Position numbers and translations under genes: made by a program
NCBI GenBank assembly: GCA_036005065.1
Contig: DASYQW010000123.1
Location: forward strand, 1-38,070
DNA from: Candidatus Methylomirabilota bacterium
GTDB taxonomy: Bacteria > Methylomirabilota > Methylomirabilia > Rokubacteriales > DASRDR01
Length of the DNA: 38,070 nucleotides
Direction of reading: 5' to 3'
Part shown: in pieces, positions 8,980 through 16,187 of the stretch
Layout of the letters: each line of letters begins with the position of its first letter
How positions within the stretch are numbered: position 1 is the first letter of the stretch
The notes under the pieces: generated by a model
Told to the model about the DNA's origin: nothing
The model's input: only the letters and a program-made list of their open reading frames with translations
Databases searched by the model: none

Positions 8980-9564
8980 GTGAAGCGGATCTGCGTCTTC
9001 TGCGGCTCCCTGGCCGGCGCCCGGCCTGATTACGCCGAGGCGGCCCGCGGCTTCGCGGCCGAGCTCGTCCGGCGCCAGCTCGGCCTCGTCTACGGCGGCG
9101 GCTCCATCGGGCTGATGGGAGTCATCGCCGACGCCGTGCTGGCGGGCGGCGGCGAGGTCACCGGCGTGATTCCCCGCGGGCTGGCCTCACGGGAGTTCAT
9201 GCACACCGGCGTCACGGACCTCCGGGTGGTGGGCAGCATGCACGAGCGCAAGGCCACCATGGCGTCGCTGGCCGACGGTTTCGTGGCGCTGCCCGGCGGA
9301 CTCGGGACGCTCGAGGAGACGCTCGAAGCCCTCACGTGGTCTCAGCTCGGCATCCACCCCAAGCCGATCGGCCTCTTGAACGTGCGCGGGTACTGGGACC
9401 CCCTCCTCGCGCTCTTCACCCACGCGACCCGCGAGGGGTTCATCCGCTCGCCAGACGTCGCACTGGTGCTCACCGGCGAGACGCCGGCCGAGCTGCTCGA
9501 TGCCCTCGCCGCCTGGCGGCCATCGGCGGTCCGCCGGGCCTGGCTCGATCCCACCCAGACCTAG
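8980..9564 (+). CDS. LOG-family protein, cytokinin riboside phosphoribohydrolase-like (194 aa)
   Basis: Rossmann-fold protein of the LOG/TIGR00730 family, which cleaves ribose 5-phosphate from nucleoside monophosphates; in bacteria it is often a general purine monophosphate hydrolase. CFCGS near the N-terminus, YGGGSIGLMG at about 38-47, MHERK at 87-91 and PGGLGTLEE at 105-113 are the family signatures, and both acidic residues of the last motif are present. The GTG start at 8980 lies seven bases after the murG-like stop. Its TAG shares the palindrome CTAG with the stop codon of the convergent glycosylase-like gene. The substrate is not predictable. Confidence 0.88.
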   Translation: MKRICVFCGSLAGARPDYAEAARGFAAELVRRQLGLVYGGGSIGLMGVIADAVLAGGGEVTGVIPRGLASREFMHTGVTDLRVVGSMHERKATMASLADGFVALPGGLGTLEETLEALTWSQLGIHPKPIGLLNVRGYWDPLLALFTHATREGFIRSPDVALVLTGETPAELLDALAAWRPSAVRRAWLDPTQT

Positions 9565-10145
9565 TTGCTCGGGAGGGTCTCGGAAGACCCCCCCGATGCC
9601 CCCCCTCGGCCCTTCCGAGCTCTCGGAGGTGCGGGGGGGCGACCGCGGAGATCCGGGCGCAGGGGGCAGGCCGCGCAGTGCGGCGTCGCCCGGCAGTATT
9701 CCTGGGCGACCCGGACGAGGAGCGCGTGATACTCGTGGAAGAGCGCGGGGTCCCGGGGGAGGTTGTTCATCAGAAGGGCCTGGAGCTCCCCGTCGCGCGC
9801 GTTGGGCCGAAGGATTCGGTGACGCTCCAGGACGCGCCGCGTGGCGGTGTCGGCGACGAAGACCGGACGCCCCGCGGCGTGGAGGAGGACGGCGTCGGCC
9901 GTCCGGGGCCCGATGCCGGCGATCCCGACGAGCTCGGCGCGAAGGGCCGGCGCCGGCTGCCGGAGGAAGTGCCGGAGCCGCCGGCCCTGGCGGCGCTCGA
10001 GGCGCCGGCGCACGGAGCCGAGTCGGGAGACCGCCGACCCCGGGATCGGCCCCGGCGGCCCGAAGCGCCGGCGGAGGGCGTCGTAGAGACGCAGGAGCCG
10101 CCGCCGGAGTGGACTACCGCGCGGGAGCGAGGGAGGGCGCGCCAT
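9561..10145 (-). pseudogene. Shrunken HhH-GPD (endonuclease III-like) DNA glycosylase, probably decayed (194 aa)
   Basis: The middle clearly belongs to the helix-hairpin-helix GPD glycosylases: ELVGIAGIGPRTADAV at 71-86 is the HhH and FVADTATRRVLERH at 96-109 carries the catalytic Asp99. The Lys that marks AP-lyase activity (GIGKKTA in endonuclease III) is absent, as in monofunctional HP0602-type relatives. Two defects stand out. Only about 20 residues (33-53) separate the N-terminal LYDALRRRFGP from GRRLRHFLRQ, where relatives have roughly 60 including an LILSQNT-like helix. The iron-sulfur loop has Cys151, Cys157 and Cys160 but no fourth Cys. The start codon overlaps that of the divergent gene (CCATGG) and has no Shine-Dalgarno. 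It may be a pseudogene or a minimal variant. Confidence 0.6.
9575..9590 (+). terminator. Hairpin after the HAD-to-LOG gene run
   Basis: GGGTCT and AGACCC pair around a CGGA tetraloop, 10 bases after the LOG stop codon and followed by a run of C rather than T. A second perfect inverted repeat, TCCGAG / CTCGGA, lies at 9614-9627. Both fall in the low-complexity tail of the convergent gene. They may slow transcription from either side, but neither is a classic intrinsic terminator. Confidence 0.3.
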
Positions 10146-10653
10146 GGGTCAGTCGCCGCTCAGCCGAGAGCTTCAAGCGCTGCTCAGCCGGCACCTGATG
10201 GTCCTGGTCATGCTGATCCTCGCTGGCACCGGATGGCTCGTCGAGTCCCAGCTGAACGTCTTCGAGTGGTTCTACGAGGTCTCGCGCCCCTACGAGACCC
10301 TGGAGCTCGACGGTCTGGTGCCGGGCATCGTCCTCGTCCTGCTCGGAGCATTCCTCGACACCTACCGGGCCCACCAGCAGGCCCTCCGCGAGCGCGAGCG
10401 GCTGCGGGTCATGATGGAGATGGCCGCCACCGTGGCCCACGAGATGAACGATCCCTTGACCACGATCATCGCGCATCTCGAGGTGGCGGTCGAGGAGATG
10501 GACCCCGACGACCCTCAGCGCGACCGCCTCGCCTCGCTCCGGGAAGCGGCCTGGCGCATGGCGAGCCGCATCAAGCAGCTCACGGAGCTCCGCGAATACC
10601 GGCCGCGCGACGTCGGGGTGCATCCGCGCTTGCTGGATCTCCCGCGCGGATGA
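10144..10653 (+). CDS. Two-helix membrane protein with a HisKA domain and no ATPase domain (169 aa)
   Basis: Residues 17-34 and 58-74 are hydrophobic segments, so the protein is anchored in the inner membrane with a short outside loop of about 23 residues. A charged helix (76-90) leads into a histidine-kinase dimerisation domain whose H-box reads VAHEMNDPLTT, with His99 as the likely phosphoacceptor. After the second DHp helix (SLREAAWRMASRIKQLTELR) the protein ends; there are no N, G1 or G2 boxes in this or the other frames, because the next gene begins at once. It cannot be a complete kinase. AGGGAGGG six bases before the ATG supports the start. The stop overlaps the ATG of the substrate-binding protein (ATGA), so the two are coupled. 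It may be a phosphotransfer partner or a sensor remnant. Confidence 0.75.
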   Translation: MGQSPLSRELQALLSRHLMVLVMLILAGTGWLVESQLNVFEWFYEVSRPYETLELDGLVPGIVLVLLGAFLDTYRAHQQALRERERLRVMMEMAATVAHEMNDPLTTIIAHLEVAVEEMDPDDPQRDRLASLREAAWRMASRIKQLTELREYRPRDVGVHPRLLDLPRG

Positions 10654-11741
10654 CCGGTTTCGGCTCGGTGTGGAGCGCGGTCTGGGTGGTGGCCGTCCTC
10701 GCGGCGCAGCTCGCCACGGCGCCCCCCGAGCCGCGGGAGGTCGTGGTGAGCGTCGGTGGGCCGCCGACGGACCCGGCGTATCTGCCGGTCCACGCCGCGG
10801 CGGCCCTCGGCACCTTCGAGGCCGAGGGCCTCCGGGTGACGCTTCGCCGCGTCAGGCACCCCACGGCCGCCCTGGAGGCGCTGCGCGACGCCGAGGTCGA
10901 CGTCGCCGTCACCAGCGCCGATCAGGCCGTGCGCGGGGGCTGGGGCCGCGGACTGCCGGTGCAGGTCCTCCTCGCCCACACCGGCGCGCCGGCCGCCATG
11001 TTCCTCGTCTCGACCCGCCACGTCGGGCGGGTCGGGCGCATCGAGGACCTCCCCGGCAAGCGGGTCGGCATCCCGGGTCCCGGAACGACGGGGCATCTCT
11101 TCCTGTCGGCGCTCCTCGCCGAGCGCCGCATCGAAGCGTGGCGGGTCGAGCTCCTGAGCTTCGGCGGCGCGACGCTGGTCGCCCGGCTCGACTCCGGAAA
11201 CCTGGCGGCCGCCATCGTGGAGGAGCCGTGGGCGACCCGGGCACTCGCCCAGGGCGCCGCCGAGATCCTCTTCGACTTCCGGCAACCCGAAGTGGTCGCC
11301 CGGTACCTCGGGGGGCCGTTCTACGAGGTGGTGAGCGTCGCGCGCGCGCCCGAGACGGCGGAGAAGGGAAAGAAGGAGGCGAAAGCGGAGCCCCCGGCGA
11401 AGGACCGCGCGATCCTCGAGCCCGCGCTCACCGCCTTCGCGCGCGCCGTGATCCGCGTCCAGCACTGGCTCGCCGCCACGCCGGCGGCCGAGGTCGTGGC
11501 GCGGCTTCCCGCGGATCTGGTGGGGGACCCGGAGCGCTTCGTGACCCGGCTCCAGAGCGCGCAGCGCGCCTACGTGCCGGGCGGCGACGCCACCGCCCAG
11601 GGGCTCGCGACCACCCTCCGGGTGCTCCGGGCCGGAAGCCCCTGGCCCGCGACGCTCAAGGTCACGCCCGAGGCGCTCCGTGAGCCCGCGTTCATCACGG
11701 CGGCCCGGGCGGCCCTGGGTCCGAGTCCGGCGCCACCCTAA
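10650..11741 (+). CDS. NMT1/THI5-like (NitT/TauT-type) substrate-binding protein (363 aa)
   Basis: Periplasmic-type binding protein fold of the NitT/TauT/SsuA/THI5 group. Residues 6-24 form a hydrophobic export signal. Lobe motifs include DPAYLPVHAAAALGTFEAEGL (in part) at 41-61, EVDVAVTSADQAVRGG at 82-97, LPGKRVGIPGPGTTGHLF at 134-151 and AAIVEEPWATRAL. A Lys/Glu/Ala-rich insert at about 235-253 looks like a surface loop. No permease or ABC ATPase gene is next to it. Instead it is coupled by a 4-base overlap to the HisKA-only membrane protein, so it may sense rather than import its ligand; that is inference. The ligand is unknown (taurine, nitrate, aliphatic sulfonates and pyrimidine precursors are known for relatives). 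Confidence 0.82.
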   Translation: MTGFGSVWSAVWVVAVLAAQLATAPPEPREVVVSVGGPPTDPAYLPVHAAAALGTFEAEGLRVTLRRVRHPTAALEALRDAEVDVAVTSADQAVRGGWGRGLPVQVLLAHTGAPAAMFLVSTRHVGRVGRIEDLPGKRVGIPGPGTTGHLFLSALLAERRIEAWRVELLSFGGATLVARLDSGNLAAAIVEEPWATRALAQGAAEILFDFRQPEVVARYLGGPFYEVVSVARAPETAEKGKKEAKAEPPAKDRAILEPALTAFARAVIRVQHWLAATPAAEVVARLPADLVGDPERFVTRLQSAQRAYVPGGDATAQGLATTLRVLRAGSPWPATLKVTPEALREPAFITAARAALGPSPAPP

Positions 11742-11781
11742 CCCCCGGGACCGCGCCGCGGTGGGCGGCATGCGGTGAGCG

Positions 11782-12426
11782 TCAGCCCAGCCGGTCCGTG
11801 GCCGCCTCCGGCGTGCCGGCCGGGAGCCCGAACGCCCGCAACAGCCGCGCCGTCGTCGTCAGCGGCAGTCCCACCACGTTCGTGTAGCACCCTTCGACCC
11901 GGAGCACGAACTGCCCGCCCGCGCCCTGGACGGCGTAGGCCCCGGCCTTGTCGTAGGGCTCGGGCGTTGCCAGGTAGGCCTCGATCTCGCCCGCGGAGTA
12001 GGGGCGCATGATCACCCGGCTCACCACGGTCTCGGTCGCCTCACGGTCCGGCGACCCGAAGGCCCGTGGCCGTTCGACGCCCGACTCGACGAGCCCGACG
12101 GCCGTCACGACCGCGTGGGTGCGGCCCGCCAGCGCGGTGAGCATCCGCCGGGCATCGGCCGGTGAGGCCGGCTTGCCGAAGGGCCATCCGTCGAGGACGA
12201 CGAGGGTGTCCGCCCCGAGGACGACCGCCGGCCCGCCTTGCTCCCGCTGGATCCGGGCGGCGACGTCGCGCGCTTTCCGGAGGGCGAGGTCAGCCACCCC
12301 CGTCAGGATGGGCAAGCCGGGGAGCAGGGCCTCGCTCGCCCCGCTGGGGACGACGTCGAAGGGGAGCCCGAGCCGCGCGAGCAATTCACGGCGACGGGGG
12401 GAGGCCGACGCGAGGACGAGTCGCAT
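11782..12426 (-). CDS. maf: Maf-family nucleoside triphosphate pyrophosphatase (214 aa)
   Basis: House-cleaning enzyme that hydrolyses non-canonical or specific NTPs (dTTP/UTP or modified pyrimidines in characterised members) to NMP and pyrophosphate. The N-terminal SASPRR (7-12) is the family signature, ADTLV gives the metal-binding Asp, and GKP, YDKAGAYAVQG and GCYTNVVGLPL complete the pattern. The usual length is about 190-210 residues, and the extra C-terminal residues are not conserved. It starts with ATG at 12426, 41 bases after the speE stop, and is probably the last gene of the speD-speE-maf unit. It ends convergent to the binding-protein gene with a 40-base gap. Confidence 0.93.
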   Translation of the reverse strand: MRLVLASASPRRRELLARLGLPFDVVPSGASEALLPGLPILTGVADLALRKARDVAARIQREQGGPAVVLGADTLVVLDGWPFGKPASPADARRMLTALAGRTHAVVTAVGLVESGVERPRAFGSPDREATETVVSRVIMRPYSAGEIEAYLATPEPYDKAGAYAVQGAGGQFVLRVEGCYTNVVGLPLTTTARLLRAFGLPAGTPEAATDRLG

Positions 12427-12467
12427 CTTCGCCCGCTGCTTCGCGTCCGGCTGGAGAGGGCGGCGGG

Positions 12468-13385
12468 CTATCGGACGAGCAGAGGCTCGGCGTCGGTCAC
12501 CACGCGGTCACAGGTCGCCAGCGCCTGCCGGAGGAACTTCGGGAGACTGAACAGGTGCTGGTGGGCCAGGCCGTCGTAGAAGTGGAGGTCCCCCTGGACC
12601 CGTTCCGCCAAGCGTTGATCGACGGCCTCGCGGGAGAGGGCACGCGGATCCCCGGTCTTGCCGGCCACGATGAACCCCCACGGAGTGCCGAAGCACGGGA
12701 TGAACGACTGGTAGGGCGCCACGATGGGGAAGACCGGGGCGAGCGTCCGCGCCATTGCCGCGTAGAAATGCAGCTCCCCGATCTTGGTCATGCCCGCCTG
12801 CATCACCAGCACCCCCTGGGGCGTCAGCCGGTCGGCGAGCAGTTGGTAGAACTCGCGCGTGAAGAGCAGACACGCCGGCCCCTCCTCCAGGGGCTCGGTC
12901 AGATCCACGATGGCCACGTCGAAGCGCTCGCGGGTCGTCTCGAGGTACCCCCGGGCGTCTTCGTGGCGGAGCTCGGTGCGGGGGTCGTCGAAGGCATTCC
13001 GGTGCATCTCGGGGAGGTACTGGCGGCACGCCTCGACGACGGCCTGATCGATGTCGACCATGACCGCCTTCCGCACGGAGGCGTAGCGCAAGACCTCGCG
13101 GAGCGTCGCCCCCTCCCCGCCCCCGATGACGAGCGCCGTCTCGGGCCGCGGGGGGAGGATCATCGCGGGATGGACGAGGCTCTCGTGATAGATGAAGTCG
13201 TCGGCGACGCTCGACTGGATCCGGCCATCGAGGATGAGGCACTTGCCGTAGCTGGCGGTCTCCAGGATCTCCATCTGCTGGAACTTCGTCCGGAGGGAGT
13301 AGATCGTGCGGGCGATGGCGTGGAAGTGCCCCTCGACGGGGGTCGTCGTCTCAAAAAACCACTTGTAAACGCTGGCTTGGGTCAT
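12468..13385 (-). CDS. speE: Spermidine synthase-family aminopropyltransferase (305 aa)
   Basis: Transfers the aminopropyl group of decarboxylated SAM to an amine acceptor. YHESLVHPAM (66-75), IGGGEGATLREVL (87-99), the acidic pair in VDID (Asp111, Asp113), EDAR (142-145) and the catalytic Asp161 are all present. The active-site segment reads VDLTEPLEEGPACLLFT, where classical SpeE has a DS[TS]DP form. From memory, the E-x-G-P-x-x-x-L-[FY]-T form resembles thermospermine or other long-chain or agmatine aminopropyltransferases, so putrescine may not be the acceptor. The ATG at 13385 lies inside the 3' end of speD (35-base overlap), with AAGGTG upstream, which implies translational coupling. 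The enzyme family is certain, the acceptor is not. Confidence 0.9.
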   Translation of the reverse strand: MTQASVYKWFFETTTPVEGHFHAIARTIYSLRTKFQQMEILETASYGKCLILDGRIQSSVADDFIYHESLVHPAMILPPRPETALVIGGGEGATLREVLRYASVRKAVMVDIDQAVVEACRQYLPEMHRNAFDDPRTELRHEDARGYLETTRERFDVAIVDLTEPLEEGPACLLFTREFYQLLADRLTPQGVLVMQAGMTKIGELHFYAAMARTLAPVFPIVAPYQSFIPCFGTPWGFIVAGKTGDPRALSREAVDQRLAERVQGDLHFYDGLAHQHLFSLPKFLRQALATCDRVVTDAEPLLVR

Positions 13386-13782
13386 GCGACGCGGCACCTT
13401 CCTCTTCGATCTTGTTGAGCGGCCCTGCACTGCCCGGGAACACGCCTCGCTTGACCTCCACGCACGAGGCCCGACTGGCCCCGAACTGCTCGACCAGGTA
13501 CTGGGCGGCCGCGGCCGGCTTCAAGGTCTCACCGCACGAGAAGATGTCGACGGCGGCGTACCGGTATTCCGGCCACGTGTGGATGGAGAGGTGCGACTCG
13601 GCGATCACCACCACGCCGGAGATCCCGAACGGGTTGAACTCGTGAAACACCACGTCCACGATGGTGGCTTCCGCGCGCTTGGCGGCTTCCACCAGCGTCG
13701 TCTTCACGGTTTCAAGGTTGGTGAGGATCTCGGAGCTGCAGTCGTACAGCTCCAACAGCAGGTGACGACCCAGGCTGTGCAA
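13351..13782 (-). CDS. speD: S-adenosylmethionine decarboxylase proenzyme, bacterial class 1B type (143 aa)
   Basis: Supplies decarboxylated SAM for the aminopropyltransferase encoded next to it. The small pyruvoyl enzyme cleaves itself at Glu-Ser in VIAESHLSIHTWPE; with the TTG start used here the pyruvoyl-forming Ser is residue 63, the position known for the Thermotoga enzyme. SLGRHLLLELYDC near the N-terminus and DIFSCG at 79-84 are also signatures. There is no ATG or GTG near the conserved start; TTG at 13782 gives LHSLGRH and has AAAGGGGG about nine bases upstream. The C-terminus runs about 15 residues past the usual end and overlaps speE. It is transcribed from a promoter at 13880-13907 with a roughly 90-base leader. 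Confidence 0.92.
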   Translation of the reverse strand: MHSLGRHLLLELYDCSSEILTNLETVKTTLVEAAKRAEATIVDVVFHEFNPFGISGVVVIAESHLSIHTWPEYRYAAVDIFSCGETLKPAAAAQYLVEQFGASRASCVEVKRGVFPGSAGPLNKIEEEGAASHDPSQRLQVVF

Positions 13783-13820
13783 TCCGATCGACCCCCTTTC
13801 CCCGCCCGAGATCCCGACGA

Positions 13821-13872
13821 CTCGCGTCGCGCGAGATCTCTTCACCGCAAAATTTCGCTCAGGGCGAATTTT
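13821..13872 (-). promoter_or_regulatory. Structured leader or operator region of speD
   Basis: Two inverted repeats lie between the speD promoter and its start codon. CTCGCG-TCG-CGCGAG spans 13821-13835. AAAATTTCGC / GCGAATTTT spans 13849-13872, pairs apart from one bulged base and sits right at the expected transcription start. This AT-rich block is unlike the surrounding DNA. It could be a repressor site or an mRNA hairpin; no known riboswitch is recognised. Confidence 0.4.
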
Positions 13873-13879
13873 CGCCTGA

Positions 13880-13907
13880 ATTATAGAGCACGAAGGGGTC
13901 AATGCAA
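13880..13907 (-). promoter_or_regulatory. Sigma-70-type promoter for speD-speE-maf
   Basis: Read leftward, TTGCAT (13907-13902), a 16-base spacer and a perfect TATAAT (13885-13880). The expected start site is near 13873. This is one of the best consensus promoters in the window and sits in its most AT-rich intergenic region. Confidence 0.65.
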
Positions 13908-13918
13908 GGAAAAAATGC

Positions 13919-13946
13919 TTGCGTTTTACTTTCGGGCCAGTATCAT
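13919..13946 (+). promoter_or_regulatory. Sigma-70-type promoter for pdaD-speB
   Basis: TTGCGT (13919-13924), a 16-base spacer and TATCAT (13941-13946), divergent from the speD promoter about 80 bases away. The leader begins with an inverted repeat, CGGTTT / AAACCG (13952-13970), and carries a strong AGGAGGTG Shine-Dalgarno at 13979-13986. Confidence 0.6.
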
Positions 13947-13989
13947 CAGACCGGTTTCGGCCCCAAACCGACTCGGACAGGAGGTGGCG

Positions 13990-14472
13990 ATGATCTGGAA
14001 GAAGGTGACGAAGGTGGCGGCGACGGCCGGCTGCGCCGAGGGCGGCTCCACGCTCAACGCGTTCGACAACGCGCTCCTCGCGGCAGGGATCGGGAACGTC
14101 AACCTCGTCAAGGTCTCCAGCATCGTGCCCCCGGACGTGGACGTCGTCCCCCTTCCCCAGATCAGGCCAGGGGTCCTGGTGCCCACGGCCTTCGCGGCCA
14201 TCACCAGCGAGACACCGGGCGAGACCATCGCCGCGGCGGTGGGCTACGCCCTCCCCGAGGACCGGACCAAGGCCGGGGTCATCATGGAGTTCCACGATCG
14301 GACCGATCGCGCCGGTGCCGAGGCGGCGGTTCGGGGAATGCTCGCCGAGGCCTTCGCGGTGCGCGGGGAGCGGATTCGCGAGCTTCGGGTGGTCGCGGTC
14401 GAGCACCGCGTGGGCCGGCTCGGCTGCGCCGTGGCGGCAGTGGCGCTCCTGTCCGAAGACGACCTGCTCTAG
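13990..14472 (+). CDS. pdaD: Pyruvoyl-dependent arginine decarboxylase (160 aa)
   Basis: Converts arginine to agmatine and CO2, the first step of polyamine synthesis. The proenzyme cleaves itself between two serines in NLVKVSSIVPPD; Ser44 would become the pyruvoyl group (Ser43-Ser44 here). ATAGCAEGGSTLNAFDNAL at 11-29 and VIMEFHD, with the catalytic-type Glu100, are further signatures. Length matches the roughly 160-residue family. AGGAGGTG just before the ATG fixes the start. The enzyme is best known from archaea and chlamydiae but occurs in several bacterial phyla. The next gene encodes an agmatinase-family enzyme, and speD lies across the divergent promoter, so the locus is a complete polyamine unit. 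Confidence 0.93.
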   Translation: MIWKKVTKVAATAGCAEGGSTLNAFDNALLAAGIGNVNLVKVSSIVPPDVDVVPLPQIRPGVLVPTAFAAITSETPGETIAAAVGYALPEDRTKAGVIMEFHDRTDRAGAEAAVRGMLAEAFAVRGERIRELRVVAVEHRVGRLGCAVAAVALLSEDDLL

Positions 14473-14502
14473 CCCCGCGGCGGCGGGTCACGAGGCGTCG
14501 AT

Positions 14503-15384
14503 TTGGCGTTGAACCCCGCCCGCCCCTCCTTCATCGCCTGTCGGCCCGACGCGCGCGGCGCCGACGTCGTCCTCTATGGCATCCCCTTCGAAGGCCGGGT
14601 GAACCAGCGGAAGGGTGCCGCGCTGGGGCCGGCCGCGATCCGCCGCGCCTCGGACCTCCTCGAGACCTACGCGCCGGCGCTCGGCCTCAGCCTCACCGAC
14701 CTCGCGCTGGCCGACGCCGGCGACGTCCCGGTCCCGGATACGGCGCCCCGGGCAGCGCTGGCGGCGGTGACGGCCGAGCTGGCCTCCGTCCTCGACCCGC
14801 GCCAGCGCTGGGTCTTTCTCGGCGGCGACCACACGGTGACCGCTGCCATCGTCCCCGTCGCCCTCCGACACTACCCCGACCTCCGCGTCGTGCAGTTCGA
14901 CGCCCACCCGGATCTCCGGCGGGAGTACCTGGGGGAGGCATGGAGCTACGCCTCGGCCATGACCCGGGTGCTCGATCACGTGCCGGCCGACCGGCTCTAC
15001 CAGATCGGGCTCCGGACGGGCGACCGCGAGGAGTGGATGCCGGCGCGGGGCACCCGCGTCTTTCCCGGCTGGTCGGTCCCGGCGGCCGAGGCCGCGGCCC
15101 AGGTGGCGGCCGAGGTCGGCGAAAGGCCGCTCTACGTCACGATCGACATCGATGTGCTCGATCCCACCGTCGCGCCCGGCACCGGCGCTCCCGAGCCGGG
15201 CGGCCTCGGCGTCCCGGAGCTCCTGGCGGCGCTCCGGCACCTCCACCAGGGGGGCAGCGCCGCCATCGTCGGCGTCGACCTCGTGGAGGTCTCGCCCATC
15301 TGGGATCCGACGGGTCGGACCGCCATCACGGCGGCCGGGATCGTTCGGGAGGCGATCCTCACATGGTGGGCGAAGCAGACGTAA
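14503..15384 (+). CDS. speB: Agmatinase / ureohydrolase family protein (293 aa)
   Basis: Binuclear manganese ureohydrolase that removes urea from agmatine (to putrescine) or, in Thermus-type pathways, from N1-aminopropylagmatine (to spermidine). All six metal ligands are present: His110 in GGDHT; Asp133, His135 and Asp137 in FDAHPD; Asp215 and Asp217 in DIDVLDP. The segment after the second motif reads WSYASAMTR, with Tyr149 where agmatinases usually have a catalytic His (SHA). That may alter substrate choice. It starts at TTG 14503 (a second TTG follows at 14509), 30 bases after pdaD. Its 3' end overlaps the next gene by 22 bases. Confidence 0.88.
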   Translation: MALNPARPSFIACRPDARGADVVLYGIPFEGRVNQRKGAALGPAAIRRASDLLETYAPALGLSLTDLALADAGDVPVPDTAPRAALAAVTAELASVLDPRQRWVFLGGDHTVTAAIVPVALRHYPDLRVVQFDAHPDLRREYLGEAWSYASAMTRVLDHVPADRLYQIGLRTGDREEWMPARGTRVFPGWSVPAAEAAAQVAAEVGERPLYVTIDIDVLDPTVAPGTGAPEPGGLGVPELLAALRHLHQGGSAAIVGVDLVEVSPIWDPTGRTAITAAGIVREAILTWWAKQT

Positions 15385-16166
15385 GGCGCGACCGGCGGGG
15401 GCGGGGCCTGTACACCTCGCCGTCGTACTACCACATCGCCTTCGAGGTCAACCGCAAGGCGGAGACCGATTTCCTCGAAGCCTGCTTCGGCCGGTATGCT
15501 CGGGGTCCGGTGCGCCACGTGATGGACCTGGCCTGCGGCACCGGGCATCACGCCCTCCGGCTCGCCCGACGAGGCTACCGCGTGAGCGCCCTCGACCTGT
15601 CGGCCGAGAGCATCGCCTTCCTCGAGCGCCAGGCCGCCGCCGCCGGCGTCGCCGTGGAGGCGACGGTCGCCGACATGACGGCCTTCCGCCTCCCCGCGCC
15701 GGCCGACGCCGCCATCTGCATGCAGGACTCCCAGGGGCATCTCTTGACCAACGAGGCGCTCGTCGCGCACCTGCGGGCGGTGGGGGCCAATCTGCGAGCC
15801 GGCGGCGTCTACATCTTCGACCGCCTGATCCCGACGCGCTGGGCAGGCCCGGCGCTCCGCTGGGCCTGGACCCGCCGCCGCCGCGGCATCACGGTGCGCA
15901 CCACGTTCCGCACCCTCCAGGCCTACGACCCGGTCCAGCAGATCTGTGACGAGGTGATGCGGTTCGAGATCACCGAGAACGGCACCCGGCGCGTGGTGAC
16001 GCAGCGCCACAAGACACGCATCGTCTTTCCGCAAGAGCTGCGGGCCCTGGTCGAGCTCGCCGGTGGCTTCGAGTTCGCCGGCTGGTTCTCGAACTTCAGC
16101 CTCCGGCGCCCGCTCGAGCGCGCGCGGGGCGCGCTCATGATGATCCCCGTGCTCCGCCGCGTCTAG
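15363..16166 (+). CDS. Class I SAM-dependent methyltransferase (267 aa)
   Basis: Small-molecule-type methyltransferase. Motif I reads VMDLACGTGHHALRLA (53-68), followed by the acidic motif II region VSALDLS (74-80) and the motif III area ATVADMTAFRLP. The C-terminal half (MRFEITENGTRRVVTQRHKT in part) resembles the beta-sheet cap seen in glycine/sarcosine N-methyltransferase-like and similar enzymes. Its ATG lies inside the end of speB, so it is co-translated with the polyamine genes. N-methylation of a polyamine is an attractive idea from context only; a generic methyltransferase is equally possible. Confidence 0.8.
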   Translation: MVGEADVRRDRRGRGLYTSPSYYHIAFEVNRKAETDFLEACFGRYARGPVRHVMDLACGTGHHALRLARRGYRVSALDLSAESIAFLERQAAAAGVAVEATVADMTAFRLPAPADAAICMQDSQGHLLTNEALVAHLRAVGANLRAGGVYIFDRLIPTRWAGPALRWAWTRRRRGITVRTTFRTLQAYDPVQQICDEVMRFEITENGTRRVVTQRHKTRIVFPQELRALVELAGGFEFAGWFSNFSLRRPLERARGALMMIPVLRRV

Positions 16167-16187
16167 CGCGACGCCGAGCCCGTCGCG

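Noticed and set aside
11742-11781. Short inverted repeat ACCGC/GCGGT (11750-11762) between the binding-protein gene and maf as a bidirectional terminator
   Set aside because: The stem is only 5 bp with a 3-base loop and no T-tract on either side; such repeats are frequent by chance at this GC content.
12427-12467. Possible small gene between maf and speE
   Set aside because: The 41-base gap has no start codon with a ribosome-binding site.
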